Assembly (NCBI GenBank): GCA_019843655.1
Contig: JACDQD010000006.1
Coordinates: 26,864,246 to 26,928,245, forward strand
Length of the DNA stretch: 64,000 bases
Direction: 5' to 3'
Source of the DNA: Lethocerus indicus
Lineage: Eukaryota > Arthropoda > Insecta > Hemiptera > Belostomatidae
Part shown: positions 1 to 12,000 of the stretch, piece after piece
Position numbering within the stretch: the stretch's first letter is position 1
Layout: every line of letters begins with the position of its first letter
Translations under genes and position numbers: made by a program
Notes under the pieces: model-generated
Database searches by the model: none
The model's input: the letters and a program-made list of their open reading frames with translations, nothing else
What the model was told of the DNA's origin: nothing

Positions 1-2434
1 GAATTACGGCGGTTTTGCGGCCGGCCTTATAATATTCGCCGATCCCCAGGGTTAGTTTCAGTTCAGGGTCAATGGGCAGAGTAATCTGATGAAGAGAAAC
101 TTTCCTAAAACTTAGACTGTAATTGAACTTCAATTTGTGTACCTAATGAATGCACAGTTTCATTCACATTACAAAAGTAATTGTATACCTAATAGCTTTT
201 CCGTGCATTCGTTTTGGTGTCCAGCATGAATTTCTTCGAGGTTCACTACTCAGACAATAGTGTCCTTTACACATAGTGTACATTAAGAACTGATTGATTA
301 ATTTATGTTGCCTGACAATATTTCTTATACTTCACATTAATTAGGACGTTTAGAGCGTGCGTGAGCTAATTGGAAAAACTTGTAAATAGTTTTTTTTCAG
401 ACGAGCATACTGTAGCTTCTCTGGTTTACTCGGCTAAAATATTTTTAGACGAATTTAGACGAAAAATAGAAAACATCGCGGAAAAGTTTTAAAAGTAATA
501 CGTTAAAGATAACACGTTTAAATATCGTTTTTTGTTATCAGATCGCGTGAAAATTTGACCGAGGGAGAATTTAATTGGTGTAGTTGCACAAGTGTTATTG
601 TGTCGTTATCTGGACATTAGAGAGAGAGAGAGAGTGAGGTTTCTTTTATCGGAAATGCGTTAGCCAGAGACAGGAAACAATATTGCAAAATCAATCTCCG
701 CTTGGCTTTTAACTGCGCTTCAACAAAGCTTTCCACCGGCCCGCTGGCGATAAACGGGCCACTTTTCATTCAATACTCAGTAAATTACGGATATATATGG
801 CGAAAATATATCTCTACAGTCGAGGCAATAAAATCGCCACATTTTCACGAATGTAAGGTTTACGCGAGTAATCCAATTAAAATAATTATGGCGGTTTCAA
901 AAACGTACCGAAAATACGACAAAATGGTGTCACTTCCTTCCGGTATAGGATCGCCTAATTAGTTATTGTGTTCAAGCGAAGTGTTACGGGGAAGAATAAA
1001 CCGTTAAATAAATAATATTATTTATCAGTTAACTGAGAGTTAAGACAAAATTTTCGATGGTTTTAACTTGTGTGCTGTACAAAATTTTCTCGGTATTCGG
1101 TCCCCTATCGTATTTCAGTCCCTTATTAGGGTCAAACCAATAAATTCTGCCCTTGTCAGACGAAACTTTTCCACCCTTCCACCCTGTCCCTAAGGTCGTC
1201 CGGACACTGAGAGAAGTCGAAGCGAATAGTTCAGGGATTGAGAATTCTTCGAAAAAGGGGAAGTTGTTAGAGCATTTTGAAAACAGGAAAATTACGGGAC
1301 GAACGCTTCGACGCGTCGGGAAAAATCTATTCATCGCTAGAGACAATGCCCGCCCTAGATGTTTTCTTAAAGGCGGGCCCTACTGGGGAGGTTTTTCCTT
1401 TTCATATTTCACTGGAAACAAAGCACGTTTTCTCTTTGAAAACGGTAAAGGTAGGGCGGTGCCCGGGCAGTTCGGAATATCAAGCCTCTCATTCGGTTTG
1501 AACTCGATGGGACGCCAAGGTTTCAGTGTACTTAGTGGGATAAGTTCAATTGGCGATTTGAATGGAACTTCGAACCAAATCCCAAAGGAGCGAAGCGAGA
1601 TGGACGTTGTGAGGAAATAGTTTCTTTTAAAAAAACGAAATCGTGAACTTCGGTGAGGTGTACAGAGGCAACGCAGCCGTAGTTTGGGGGGAGCCGCACG
1701 CACGACGATAAACCCGCACGCAAACCCAAAACTCAAATCCACTTGTTCCACGTCCCGACTCCGCACCTGGAAAAGTTACTTTTACAGGGGAGAAAAACAA
1801 GGAATTCCTAAACGGTCCTTCAACACGCTTTAGTCTTTCGTTACCAGAGGCCTAGCCAAATGGAGACACGCCTCTTCCACATATAAATTCATTTATATTA
1901 TCGTAATTTTATAATTACCTTAATTAAAAAACAAACAGGACGCGTGTTTCGCCCAGGTATTTAGTACTGATAATAGTTTGAAGTACATTTTAGAAAATCG
2001 TTTTACCGGTGAGAAAAAAAGTTTTCTCCAGAAATGGTAGTCGAAGTAGTCGTGTGGTTTACGGGAGAGAACTGCCCTACGGCCCTCCAATCCCCTAATC
2101 AAAGTTTAACATCCCCCTCTCCAATTCCGATTTAATTATGCCGCCTCACGGACGCGTCCATGACCGCATGTCCGAGCGTAGCCCCTGACTGGAGGGACAC
2201 TTGGAACGCTTCACCGGGCCGTTCCAAGCCGACCCCTTGAATAATACACTGGACTTCCAACGGCTAATTCCGCCTCCGTTCCCCAATGGGCTTCTGTTTA
2301 ATTGAAAGGATACGCCGGCCGCCATCGATCGTCCGGTACCGTCGGTATGCCGCGTTCAAGACTCCTTGAATTCGAACCTAATTGAGGCACTCGGTATGAG
2401 ACGTACCATCGTACCGAAGAGCAATAAATTACCG
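1..2434. other. AT-rich non-coding stretch
   Basis: No gene is supported. The stretch holds a short (AG)8 run at 619-634 and an unsupported open frame of 155 codons at 1153-1620 (+) with no domain I recognise. That frame overlaps open frames on the other strand, as expected of locally stop-poor DNA. Confidence 0.6.
619..634. repeat. (AG)n microsatellite
   Basis: Eight uninterrupted AG dinucleotides, followed by a degenerate GTGAGG. Confidence 0.9.
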
Positions 2435-2843
2435 TCGATTTTGTCTGTTTCTGTCCCTTCTCGCCGGTTTCGGCTGCTCGCCATCTTCAGTAGCGGTGTT
2501 AGTCACTTTTGGCACTTTGCATGTCTTTCGGGCATCTCCACTGCACTGTCACTGCCTCTGTGCACTGTCAACAACAGTACCTTGTTACTCGCAGACCGGA
2601 AAACAGGTACTGTAAACTAATTGCAGTATAAGTGACAGTGGCAGTGCAGTGAGGAAAGCGCCGTGAGGAGTGCCGAAACCGGTATGTAAACTAGCAATAA
2701 ATTAGTTCAGAATTAAATGAATCATTACGGGTCCATTAAAGGTACAGTGAAAATCGTGAGGTCCTGAAACAACAATTATTTGTCTTTTGCTAGACCAAAC
2801 CAGCGAGATGAGGCGGAAACACACGAAATCTACGGTGTTTTTA
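2435..2843. mobile_element. Foldback Penelope-like element, degraded copy
   Basis: The left arm shows the family's order: a TTTCTGTC box, an antisense hammerhead-like core ending CTTCAGTAGCG, the GGGCATC box, then the ACTGCACTGTCACTG box. The right arm repeats these in reverse complement (AGTGACAGTGGCAGTGCAGT near 2632) and ends in AACCAGCGAGATGAGG. About 100 bases of unrelated sequence interrupt the right arm between roughly 2690 and 2787. The left ribozyme core reads GCCGAAACCGGC instead of GAAACCGGTC, so its cleavage site is lost. No direct repeat is visible at the ends. This is one of the oldest copies here. Confidence 0.75.
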
Positions 2844-5773
2844 AATTTTTAAAAATAGAATTTCACTTTCTGTTATCATCTCTAATGTCTTGTACATCGC
2901 AAATCATTTTAACCATAAATTTCAATACACTAATCACAACTCTTGTTTCGCTATTTCTGAACGTTGTTTTTAAATCAGTCGCAGCACTCCTCTTTGGAGT
3001 AGTTCTTTGGTTGTTGACACTTTGGAATAGATTCAGAGTTATAAATTGAACACTAAATGTAATTTTGTATTCTCTTGTCTTCAGTACAAAGTCAAATTTT
3101 CGCCTAGTCTGGAGTCAGAATGTTGGTTATTAAGCGAGATACATTTATTTCCAGCTAAACGCCGTTTCGGAAAACGCAGTTTTCTTGAGAATAAATCCCG
3201 CGGAACAGAAAACTCCCGGTGGGAACGATGTTAAAATTGAATGATGGGAGTGACGCGATGGGGTTGAATGCAGTGGATGATTTTAAGAAAGAAAAAGAAA
3301 CAATTTCCAGCTCTTTCTCCTTGTCAATAATGCATTTTCTCTTGTAGAAAGCAGTCGAGAATTTTTTTATGATTTATACTGAAGACTAATTTACAGGCCA
3401 CTCTAATTGGATTTATCGAATCTGACCGACAGATCGGACCGCAGGTATAACTACTTCATATTTAATGGATCATGTCTCTGTATTTTATTAATGCAATATC
3501 AAATTAATTTCTATTATGTATTAGATTGGACAGTTTTAGATGTCTTTGATTGCCAAGGCAGTTAAATTATTTCTATTTTATGTGTCCACGTTATATATTT
3601 TAAGATAATGCGGTTTAAATGATTAAATCTGATCGAATTTATGTTCAATTCAATATAGACTTGTTTGGTTGTCCCCACTTTCGCTTTCTTGATCCCTAAG
3701 CCGGCCATAGTTACACTGCGACTGATGCTGCTCTGTACTTGCGGTAGTAGTAACAGTGTAACGACTCACGGCATCAGTAAAGCAATGTTACTTACGATGA
3801 ACGTAAACCGTAACCAGTCTAGTTCAGGACCAAAAGGGTTGCAGGAAATATATGTATAGTTTGTTTTTGAATCGTCAGCCGATTTCCTGTTCATTTATTT
3901 CTTTTTTTTTCGTTTATTAAACGTTTGAGAGAGTGCTGAACGAAATATGGACCCACACATCCTGTAAAATGCCCAATACGAACAAAGTAAACGCGATACG
4001 GAAGATACCGGGCGTAAATGTACACAGTTCCTGTTTGATTTCCGATCTCTGCACCGTTCAATTTCCATTTCAGCCATTTCCTGATCTCTCACGACCCCTG
4101 TACTAATCCCGTGAAATCGGATATTTTTTCCGTGTCCGATACGAACGTTTTCGACGATAGAGATGTTTTTAATCGAGATATCGCGCGATGTCTTTCCTGT
4201 TTTTACAGCGATTCAACACATTAGATAACTCTTACACGTTAGATTTACGTAACGTTATAATCGATGTCACGATACTGCAGACTTTTATTAGAAGATAGTG
4301 CCCGAAATTGGAATATTTTTATCACTGCTGGGTGGGAACATATACCTTGTTTTATGTACCTACACGTCTCTGTAGATCATTGGGGCACTGGTTGGGGTCT
4401 GAAGGACGTTACATAACGAGCAGGTGATAACAAGCCCTCGTTATCAGTTGGGCCCGCCACCAAAGATTCTCTCTCATTTCTCTGTCTTTTTTTACCCGCT
4501 TTTTTCTGAATTCTCCATTTCTGAAATCATATTTCACCTTCCAGCCGTCCGTTACAATAATTATTATTTATATTTCTCGTTATTTTTCAATTTTTCTCCA
4601 AAAAAAATATCAGCCTCATGTAGACGCCGCATTCAAAGATTCCGTGCGGACGTTTGAATTTCTCAACTTTCGGATATTTTCGAGTAAAAAATTTGTTGCC
4701 AATAGTTTCTACCGACAGTCCGGAAATACACCAATATTAAACTGTAAAGGTCAATGGTCTTTGGTATCCTAAAAAAGTGGTCTTTGACAAATGTGTCTGT
4801 GATTGGGCAGGTGCCACAGCGAAATTGTCTCGCGCACCTGCGCCGTTCGTTAGCATATTTTAAAAGCGTGTGCGGATCACCTGCTCGCAGTTTTATATTA
4901 GAACAATTTAATGTTGCGCGAAGTATGTTTTTTTTTACGCCTCCCTAAAACGATACCAAACAGAACGGATTGAAGTTCGAACGTGGGTTTATAAGTAGAA
5001 AAAAAATCTCAAAAATTGATGTAACAAATGGATGCAACACTACAATGTTATTACATGCAATACAGAGCAACAGACGTTAAATATTAACAGGAATTGATCC
5101 GAATTTTTACAATATTTTCCTGAGAAGGAAAGATTAGAAGTACCGGTGTAGAAATTAAATTGTGGAATTCGATCCGCAGAATGGAGAGAGAAAAAAGGAG
5201 GAACGATTCTGTGGTCGTGGCCGGAGGTGATATTCGAGTGGGAGGTTGTTAATTTTGAATTAACCGTGTCGGTTGGATAAGACGGGAACGGACCGCAGGC
5301 ATTCGACCTTCCATCGGCCAAACTGAATTTCCTTCTCGTTACAAGAAGGATGCCCGTCGGCCCATTATAACAGAAGAACGGACGCCGTTTACCCAACGGA
5401 GATAGATCACGCATTTCCCTTTCGGAAAAACCGGGTATCGATAAAATTCCGTCGCTCTTTCTCACCGCTGTGCAACACAAAGTTGCAGCAATCTATCTTC
5501 AAGGATTTTTAGCGGTAATAATTGAAATTTTAATATATTTTTATTTAAAAGTTTCTTCCGACAGTTTTAAAGGGTTGTGCGAAACGTTGGAGGGTAATAG
5601 TTCTATACATTCATGTATTACCTAAACAAGTTGTTGCAATAATTCTAATATAGAAAGGATAATAGTCATTGAAACATAACCACTGCAACTAGTATTCTAT
5701 GTGTATAATACTGACGGATAGTTGAAACGTGAAACCGGTTAGTCCAGTGCTACTACTAGCTGTAGGGGGCAGA
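2844..5773. other. AT-rich non-coding stretch
   Basis: No gene or named repeat seen. It contains a 146-codon open frame at 5040-5480 (-) without recognisable motifs or splice context, plus several T and A homopolymers. I treat it as non-coding. Confidence 0.55.
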
Positions 5774-6052
5774 GAGGTTCGTGGTGTTTCTGTCTCCTCT
5801 CGCCGGTTTCGTCTTTTGCTAGGCCGATTTCGGCCGCTCGCCATCTTCAGTAGCGGTTTGTTAGTCACCTTTGGCACTTTGGATGTTTTTGGGCATCCTC
5901 ACTGCACTGTCACTGTCACCTGTACTGTAATTAGTTTAGAGTACTTGTTTTCTGGTCTGCGAGTCCAAAGTGCCAACACTGACTAACAGCGCTGCTGGAG
6001 ATGGCGAGCGGCCGAAACCGGTCTAGAAAAAGACGAAACAAGCGATCGCAGA
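5774..6052. mobile_element. Foldback Penelope-like element
   Basis: Left arm from GAGGTTCGTGGTGTTTCTG through the antisense hammerhead core and the CACTGCACTGTCACTGTCAC box. Right arm from the TCCAAAGTGCC box to the sense core near 5988-6028. The two arms pair over most of their length with about 50 bases between them. Both ribozyme cores are altered: the right one has CTGGAGA in place of CTGAAGA, and the left one has lost the U of the cleavage triplet. Beyond the right core the sequence diverges from the family. Confidence 0.8.
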
Positions 6053-7549
6053 CGCAAATCTGCAACGCGCCCTCCCCAATTTGGAAACGGCCGTTATCTT
6101 GAATAATAAAGGCGGCGTTCGGAGCGGCCGGTCTCATCAAATATCGACAATTATGAGCGGAGATTAGTCCCAGTTTAGTCGGCTAATCGCCCGGCCATTA
6201 AGTCATTTAATATGCTTCAGAGCCGGCCATCGGTTAAATGGAAATACCTATGGAATTAAAAGGAGCGAATGTACCGGCGGTTTTAGATTATATCTCTTTT
6301 TTTTCGCTTGCGCAACAGCAATAACGCTGTATAATGACGAGAGGTTTTGTGATATTATGCCGTTTGGCTCTCAGTCGATGTTCCTCGGAATACGCTAGTG
6401 TTTATGGAAAGCATAGTTTCCCACCACAGCAGAGTTTCCTAATTCACGAACATGTTGTTTATCCAAATTTCTAATGTTAGTTTTATTAACAGCAAGATTG
6501 CGCTTGTGGATTAAATGTATCGGGATGGTAATTTCCAAACTTTCTTCTACCTCCCATTAGAGACTCTTAAATTAATTATTAATCCCGTACTCTGTTAAAC
6601 TTTTTTTGAAGTTATTAACCCCGAAAAATTGGATAGTAGAGTAAAAAGAAGGGGGGGGGCCGTAAAACGTCGGGCTAATAACATTAAGAGAGGGCGTTAA
6701 ACCTTATCAGCTCGGGACACAACTCGGGACTTACACTTGGGTAAACTTCAGGAAACTTCGCTTGAGGATTTTAATAGTGACTGAAGACTTCGGGGTTTTT
6801 TTTTTTAAATTAGCATTTACTACAGAACTTGAGAGTGCGTCTTTTCAGATTTTAGAGGCGTCTACGTCATAGTACTAGTACACTGTCGAAAATTAACGTA
6901 CGCGTTTTTGCGCCCCGTTAACCGTACACGGAAGTGATATAAGTAAGGCTCGTGTACGAAGTGGATCGGGTGAACGAACGAACAGTTTTCGGATTTCACG
7001 TTTGCGAGGCTGTCATTGTTTCTCACACTTTCGTTTTCCGAAATCCGACCGCGGCGCAAGTACCAATATTTATCCACCGTTGAGTGGTAACCAGTATCCG
7101 GTAATTGGTCGGTAAACTCGGGCTTTCGGTCCGTACCGCTCCAGGCCTCCAGCGGACTAAGAACGTCGATATTCCCTACAATTATACTGAGATATTTCAG
7201 CGTTGAACCGTCGAAATAACGACGTGTACGAAATGGTACCGGCGTGGTACCGGCCGGTATATCCTAATCCCTAATGAAGCCCCAATGAGGCGTCCAGTTA
7301 AAACGAAAATTTCCCATCCCGGCCATTCAATCCTCCACTATAACGTTCTTTAAATTATTTACAAAAAAAAATGTGAGTCGTACTTATAAAAACGGTCGAT
7401 ATGTGTCCTCAGCCTTGATGATATTTGATTACAGTAACCGTAATTCAGTGGAAGCGTTGTACACAGATCGGTCCAAAAATATGTACTTTAGCATGAAATT
7501 GAATCTTTTAAATACGTAAATTTCGCTATCTTACGGTATACAGAGCTAT
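6053..7549. other. Non-coding stretch
   Basis: No gene seen. A run of nine or more G lies near 6650-6659. Base composition is more even in 7080-7330, but with no open frame or repeat match inside the window. Confidence 0.55.
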
Positions 7550-7778
7550 GGACGTCGCTCGCATCCAGAGATTTCAGTCAAAAGTCCTTCGCACCATCCT
7601 TAATGCTCCCCCCGGTATGTTTCTAACCACACAATCCACCATGACCTCAACATACCGACAGTGGACGAAGTCGCAAAATCCCGGTTCCTGAAGTTCCACT
7701 CCCGCCTACATACAGCGTTTGTACTTACAACATTCAATGTTGATTGTACAAAATAAAAAAAGGTTAAAAAAAAAAGGG
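7550..7778 (+). mobile_element. Jockey-clade LINE, truncated 3' end
   Basis: This is the extreme 3' part of a non-LTR retrotransposon. The translation carries the C-terminal reverse transcriptase signature of Jockey-type elements: DVARIQRFQSKVLRTILNAP, then YVSNHTIHHDLNIPTVDEV and FLKFHSRL. A one-base insertion in the run of C at about 7609 breaks the frame after NAP. The sequence just before the tail is shared with the minus-strand copy at 16.6 kb (TTCAATGTTGATTGTAC) and is followed by an A-rich tail. The 5' end is truncated, as is usual for target-primed insertion, and about 100 bases are deleted between the coding end and the tail. It is a dead relic. Confidence 0.85.
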
Positions 7779-8806
7779 TTTTTCCCGGCTTTCACGTGCG
7801 ATATTATGCATAGTAAAATCCCAAGTGGTTTTTTTTATGGCAATTGTTATTAAGACAAACATTATTTTAAATTACTGAAACCTTTCTCGCCATGTTTATC
7901 GATCTTCTCGTTTCTCCAGAAACGGTTACGATTAATTATCGGGTTCTCAGATTTACGCTTTCATCGGCCAGTGACACTTTCAAAATGAGCAACGCGGATT
8001 TGCATCGGGGCTGTCTATTTCTTCAAAGCCGACTGGTTCGTTTTAATATTATTCATAAAGTTTTTTTTTTATCAGTACCAGTTATCATTCTTAATATGTT
8101 TGCCCGGCATGTAATAATAAATCTAAGAACGACCGGTCGTATATCTCCCGTTGATAAGTCTATTAATTGCCGTTTACGTCATTTGCGCTCGTATCATTTC
8201 TCGAAATGAATTTTTCTAAACGCACTAACCGCTCGTATTTCCAGATTATTTTCCCGTCTAGTTTTCTAGTGTTATTTGACCTCAACTCGTATACTTTTAT
8301 AATGATTGAAAAGTGACGCATCATAGAATCGAATTAAACACATGCGATTCAAAGCCGGGTTACCTTGTACTGTATCATAAACGGAAACATATTCCACTAT
8401 TTTATAGATTATTTTTTAATGCGATTCCCGACGACGCGCTATTCTTCTTCCCAACAAGGAGTTCGTGTTCAGGCGTGACACTGTTTTCGGCCCGTTTGGA
8501 ACTCTGACAAAAAAAAAACCCTATAGCTGACCCTGTTTTCTGTTGGCGAGGACGATACGCCCATTTCAAATCCACTTCCTGTTCAAAAGAGAGAAATCCT
8601 CCAGCCTAGTTTCCCAACACTGCCGCCGTTCGTCATTTCTGCAAGGAAAATTTGTGTAATCCAGAAATCCCTCCCTTTTAATTGGCGGTCTTTTCTTCCT
8701 GCTATCCCAAGGGAATTTCGTCCGTCTATCCCAACACGACCTTAAAAGTATAAACTATCCAGCACAATTTACTGCATGAATAAGTTAATTAAGTTTCTTA
8801 ATTTAT
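7779..8806. other. AT-rich non-coding stretch
   Basis: Nothing recognised. A 105-codon open frame at 7892-8209 (+) has no domain features, and its composition is like the surroundings. Confidence 0.5.
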
Positions 8807-9026
8807 CCCTCTATGGGCCGAATTTTTATTTTAAATCCAAAAAAAATTGGTGGAACGAAAAATCAGCAATTATAAACCTATAAAAAAAATTGATATTGAT
8901 ATCGGTTGTCTTGACAACGTTATAGGATTAAGATTTATGAGCCATCTCACGAAAAAAACTACAATTATTCGGTAAAATTTCGATAAATTGAAACGTGAAC
9001 TGAAAGTTACACGGGCCCATAGAGGG
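8807..9026. mobile_element. piggyBac-like MITE (TTAA target)
   Basis: A 220-bp element whose ends are inverted repeats: CCCTCTATGGGCC at the left and GGGCCCATAGAGGG at the right. The right end is followed by TTAA (9027-9030). The left end is preceded by TTAT (8803-8806), one base from TTAA. A TTAA duplication and CCC termini are typical of piggyBac-superfamily elements. There is no coding capacity. A second copy in the opposite orientation lies at about 35405-35597 and shares internal blocks such as ATTGATATTGATAT and TTTTATTTTAAATCC. Confidence 0.75.
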
Positions 9027-9030
9027 TTAA

Positions 9031-12000
9031 ATTGTATGATTAGATCGAGACATCAAATGCGATGCATAAATAACTCTCATTTGGTTTGGTTACGAAACTC
9101 CGTTCGTTAATGAATGAATATTGAAGACAATGTCCTCAATCGAGATTAAAATGGCCGGGGGGGAGGGGGTTAATATTGTCAAACGTTTGCGCAAGTTGGA
9201 CCCGGCAAACTGTTGCCGCGATTATTTGACTGTTCATTAGAAGTGAAAAAAATCCCAAACTGTGTCCACACAAGATCTGTGTGCCGCTGTGTGGAATTTG
9301 TATATTGATCTCACGTCAATGTCACAACACCCTGTACAAAATTACATAATGAGAAGAGTTCGATTCTTCGTTCGCGCGAACTTTCGTCGAACTATTGTTC
9401 AATTGACTCGAGCCTGGGGGCCTGATTTGAACAAATATATAGGAAAAAATTGAGCCTGACTTATTTCTTACATATATTTGAATTTAAGCTCTTCAGCTAC
9501 TTTCACCTCCTCCCTTATGGCTTGCAGAGTGGGGATTGATTGGGAATATCAAAACTAGATTTGGAAATTGAAGAACCCCAGGGTGCGTTAACTGGTATTT
9601 CACCAAAATTAATACCATAGTTTTTTATTGTGGTTGTATATTATAAGGTATCAGCATTCTACATGTTGCTGCAATACTTTTATTTTTTTTTTTAAATTCA
9701 ATCTCTCATCCGGCAAAAGTTTTGCTCTCAATACTGCATGGCGAGGCGTTCGCTTTACTAGCGAAAGAGCTACCGAGGATGGAGGAACAGCCGAAAGTAT
9801 ATGAATATGCCGAGTGAGCCCCAATTAAAGTCCCGGCAGAATTTGCACCCCCATTTCGGCGCTGTGTTCAATTAGCGGCTTGTGTTTTGAGGCTCGCATC
9901 GACCGGCTCCGGGGGTGTTCGTTGCTTAACGCTCGCGTCGTCTTTAACGCTCGTTAGGGCCGGCCGAAGGCCTCGTTAGCGGCCGGCTTAAATTCCGAGT
10001 TGCACAATAGCGCCGGTTTTTGCGTCACTTAAGGCGCCCTAAGTCCGTTGTCGTCGAATCGCTCGGTGTCTCGAGGAAAAATTTTGAAAACTAACTGAAG
10101 AATTCGAGAAAAATAACTGAAAGGGATAGCGATTTCTAGAAAGTATGTAAATTGCTTTCTACACCAATACACGCATGATGTTTAAATGAAAAGGTCTGGA
10201 TTCTCGCTTGACTTCCATTTTTCATTATTGCTGCCTGAAATTTCCTGCAATTCTTTTTTTTTACATATTACCACACATATACTGTACATATATTTTACAT
10301 ATTATTACAATAATACATCATATTGCACAATACGGCGTATTGTGACTGGAAGTTTCGACGCAGTGTGCAAAAGTGGGTCACCGAATTGCGATGTTCCCAA
10401 ACAAGGTCTTTCCCATGTTTCATTTCTTCTCTTTTTAAATTTATTTCTAAGTAATCCTCAATTTAATCTTATGTACTCTCTTATGTATTCACTGAATAAT
10501 TTCTTTAATCAGAGGGGTAATGTTGATTTGCCGGTTGGTTTATTCCGTTTTGAATCTTACACTGATGATTGGTATAATTAGATCAATCTAGAAATACCAC
10601 ATTAAAAAAATATTGTTATAACTTACACACTTACAGAGATGTACTATCTAAGTGTATTCCTGTGACATATGTTACATGTATGCAGAAAAAATTGACAGAT
10701 TTTTCCAATTTACTTCTAGAAACCTGATTTATGGATATAGACAAATTTTTATTATCTAATACAAATTTATTGAAGGTGGCGATTGCGGTCTACCTGGGGA
10801 TTTAAAAAGTTCATACCCTCGGTGTTTAGGGTGTTATTTTCGATTCGGACCATGCTCAATGTACGTATTCTGCCTTCGCCCGTAAATCTGTGTCGGAAAC
10901 CGGATAATTAAACGATAAATACATCGTTTTTAGTATACAAAACCCATCTTGTAGAAGAGGCAATCACTGTGTACGTAACAGGTTCCGTTCACGGTTCGTT
11001 TATTCGCCTCGACCGTTCGAGTCCGCACGGGGTTTCGCGCTCGTCGTCTCGCTCGGTTCATTCCGTACAATGGGAAATTGGATTGCTCATACGGTTTTTC
11101 TGGAAGCTAGCCAGAATTTTAGCAACCGAGAGCGGGATAAACATAGGCCGGAGTTCCGGGAGTCGACTGCCGGAAAGGGGAGTTTCAAAATCATCATTTA
11201 GGCTCGGCAGACCTCATTTAAATAACAAACTATAATGGATTTTAACATGAATTCATTGCTATTGCAAAGCTTACTGTACTGATATTTCCTAACTTTTAGT
11301 TTAATAATGTGTGCATATTTATGTATTTCTCTTTATTTCCTTCACTTGCAATGTTATTCTTATCGTAGAACTCGGTTTTAAGTCTAGGCCTCCCTTCTGC
11401 ATACTTTACAAGATAATTTTGTTCATATCAAAGTGAACGAGTGGATTGATAAGGAGGAGCGGATGAAGATATTGATAATAACATAGATGTTTGCATACTT
11501 ACATTTTATGCTTTGAACCCAAGCGAACCGTCTCTTAACTTAATAAGAATGCTTCTCCAATTATATCGAGTGCAATACTCTTACGACCAATATATATATG
11601 GCACGGTGCCATTCCCGTTCTCTTACTGGAACCAAACGGATTATTTTATTATAGAAAAACAGCTACTGTTTCAAGGAAATCGTAACATTTAAAAAAAATC
11701 TACTTGAGTATATAAAAACTTTTCAATTATTTATCTTGATACAACAATAATACAGTGACACCATTTTCTGACGTTTTACCAAGTAGTTTATCTGAAACGG
11801 AATAGATTTCGGCTCTAACCAAGAAGAAAAAAGGACAATTTTGATCGCATTGAAGAATTTTTTTTGGACTTGGAAATGAACTTTGTTATATTATAGTTTG
11901 ACTTTAAATATCAGTATCTGATGTGGAGGGGAACTCAACTGAGTTAGCAAACGAACCGTAACGTGCAGAGTTGCGCAACTATTTCCCTCCTGCAGAACAA

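Noticed and set aside
1153..1620. Longest open frame in the window (155 codons, +)
   Set aside because: No recognisable motif or splice context, overlapped by long frames on the other strand, and codon composition like the surroundings. Most likely a stop-poor stretch.
5040..5480. 146-codon open frame on the minus strand
   Set aside because: No domain, signal or family pattern seen, and no flanking exons identifiable.
5818..5854. Antisense core of the 5.8-kb element as an intact ribozyme
   Set aside because: GAAATCGGCC replaces GAAACCGGTC, so the U next to the cleavage site is lost.
10186..10581. 131-codon plus-strand frame
   Set aside because: Low-complexity Phe/Leu/Tyr-rich translation of AT-rich DNA. 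No motif.
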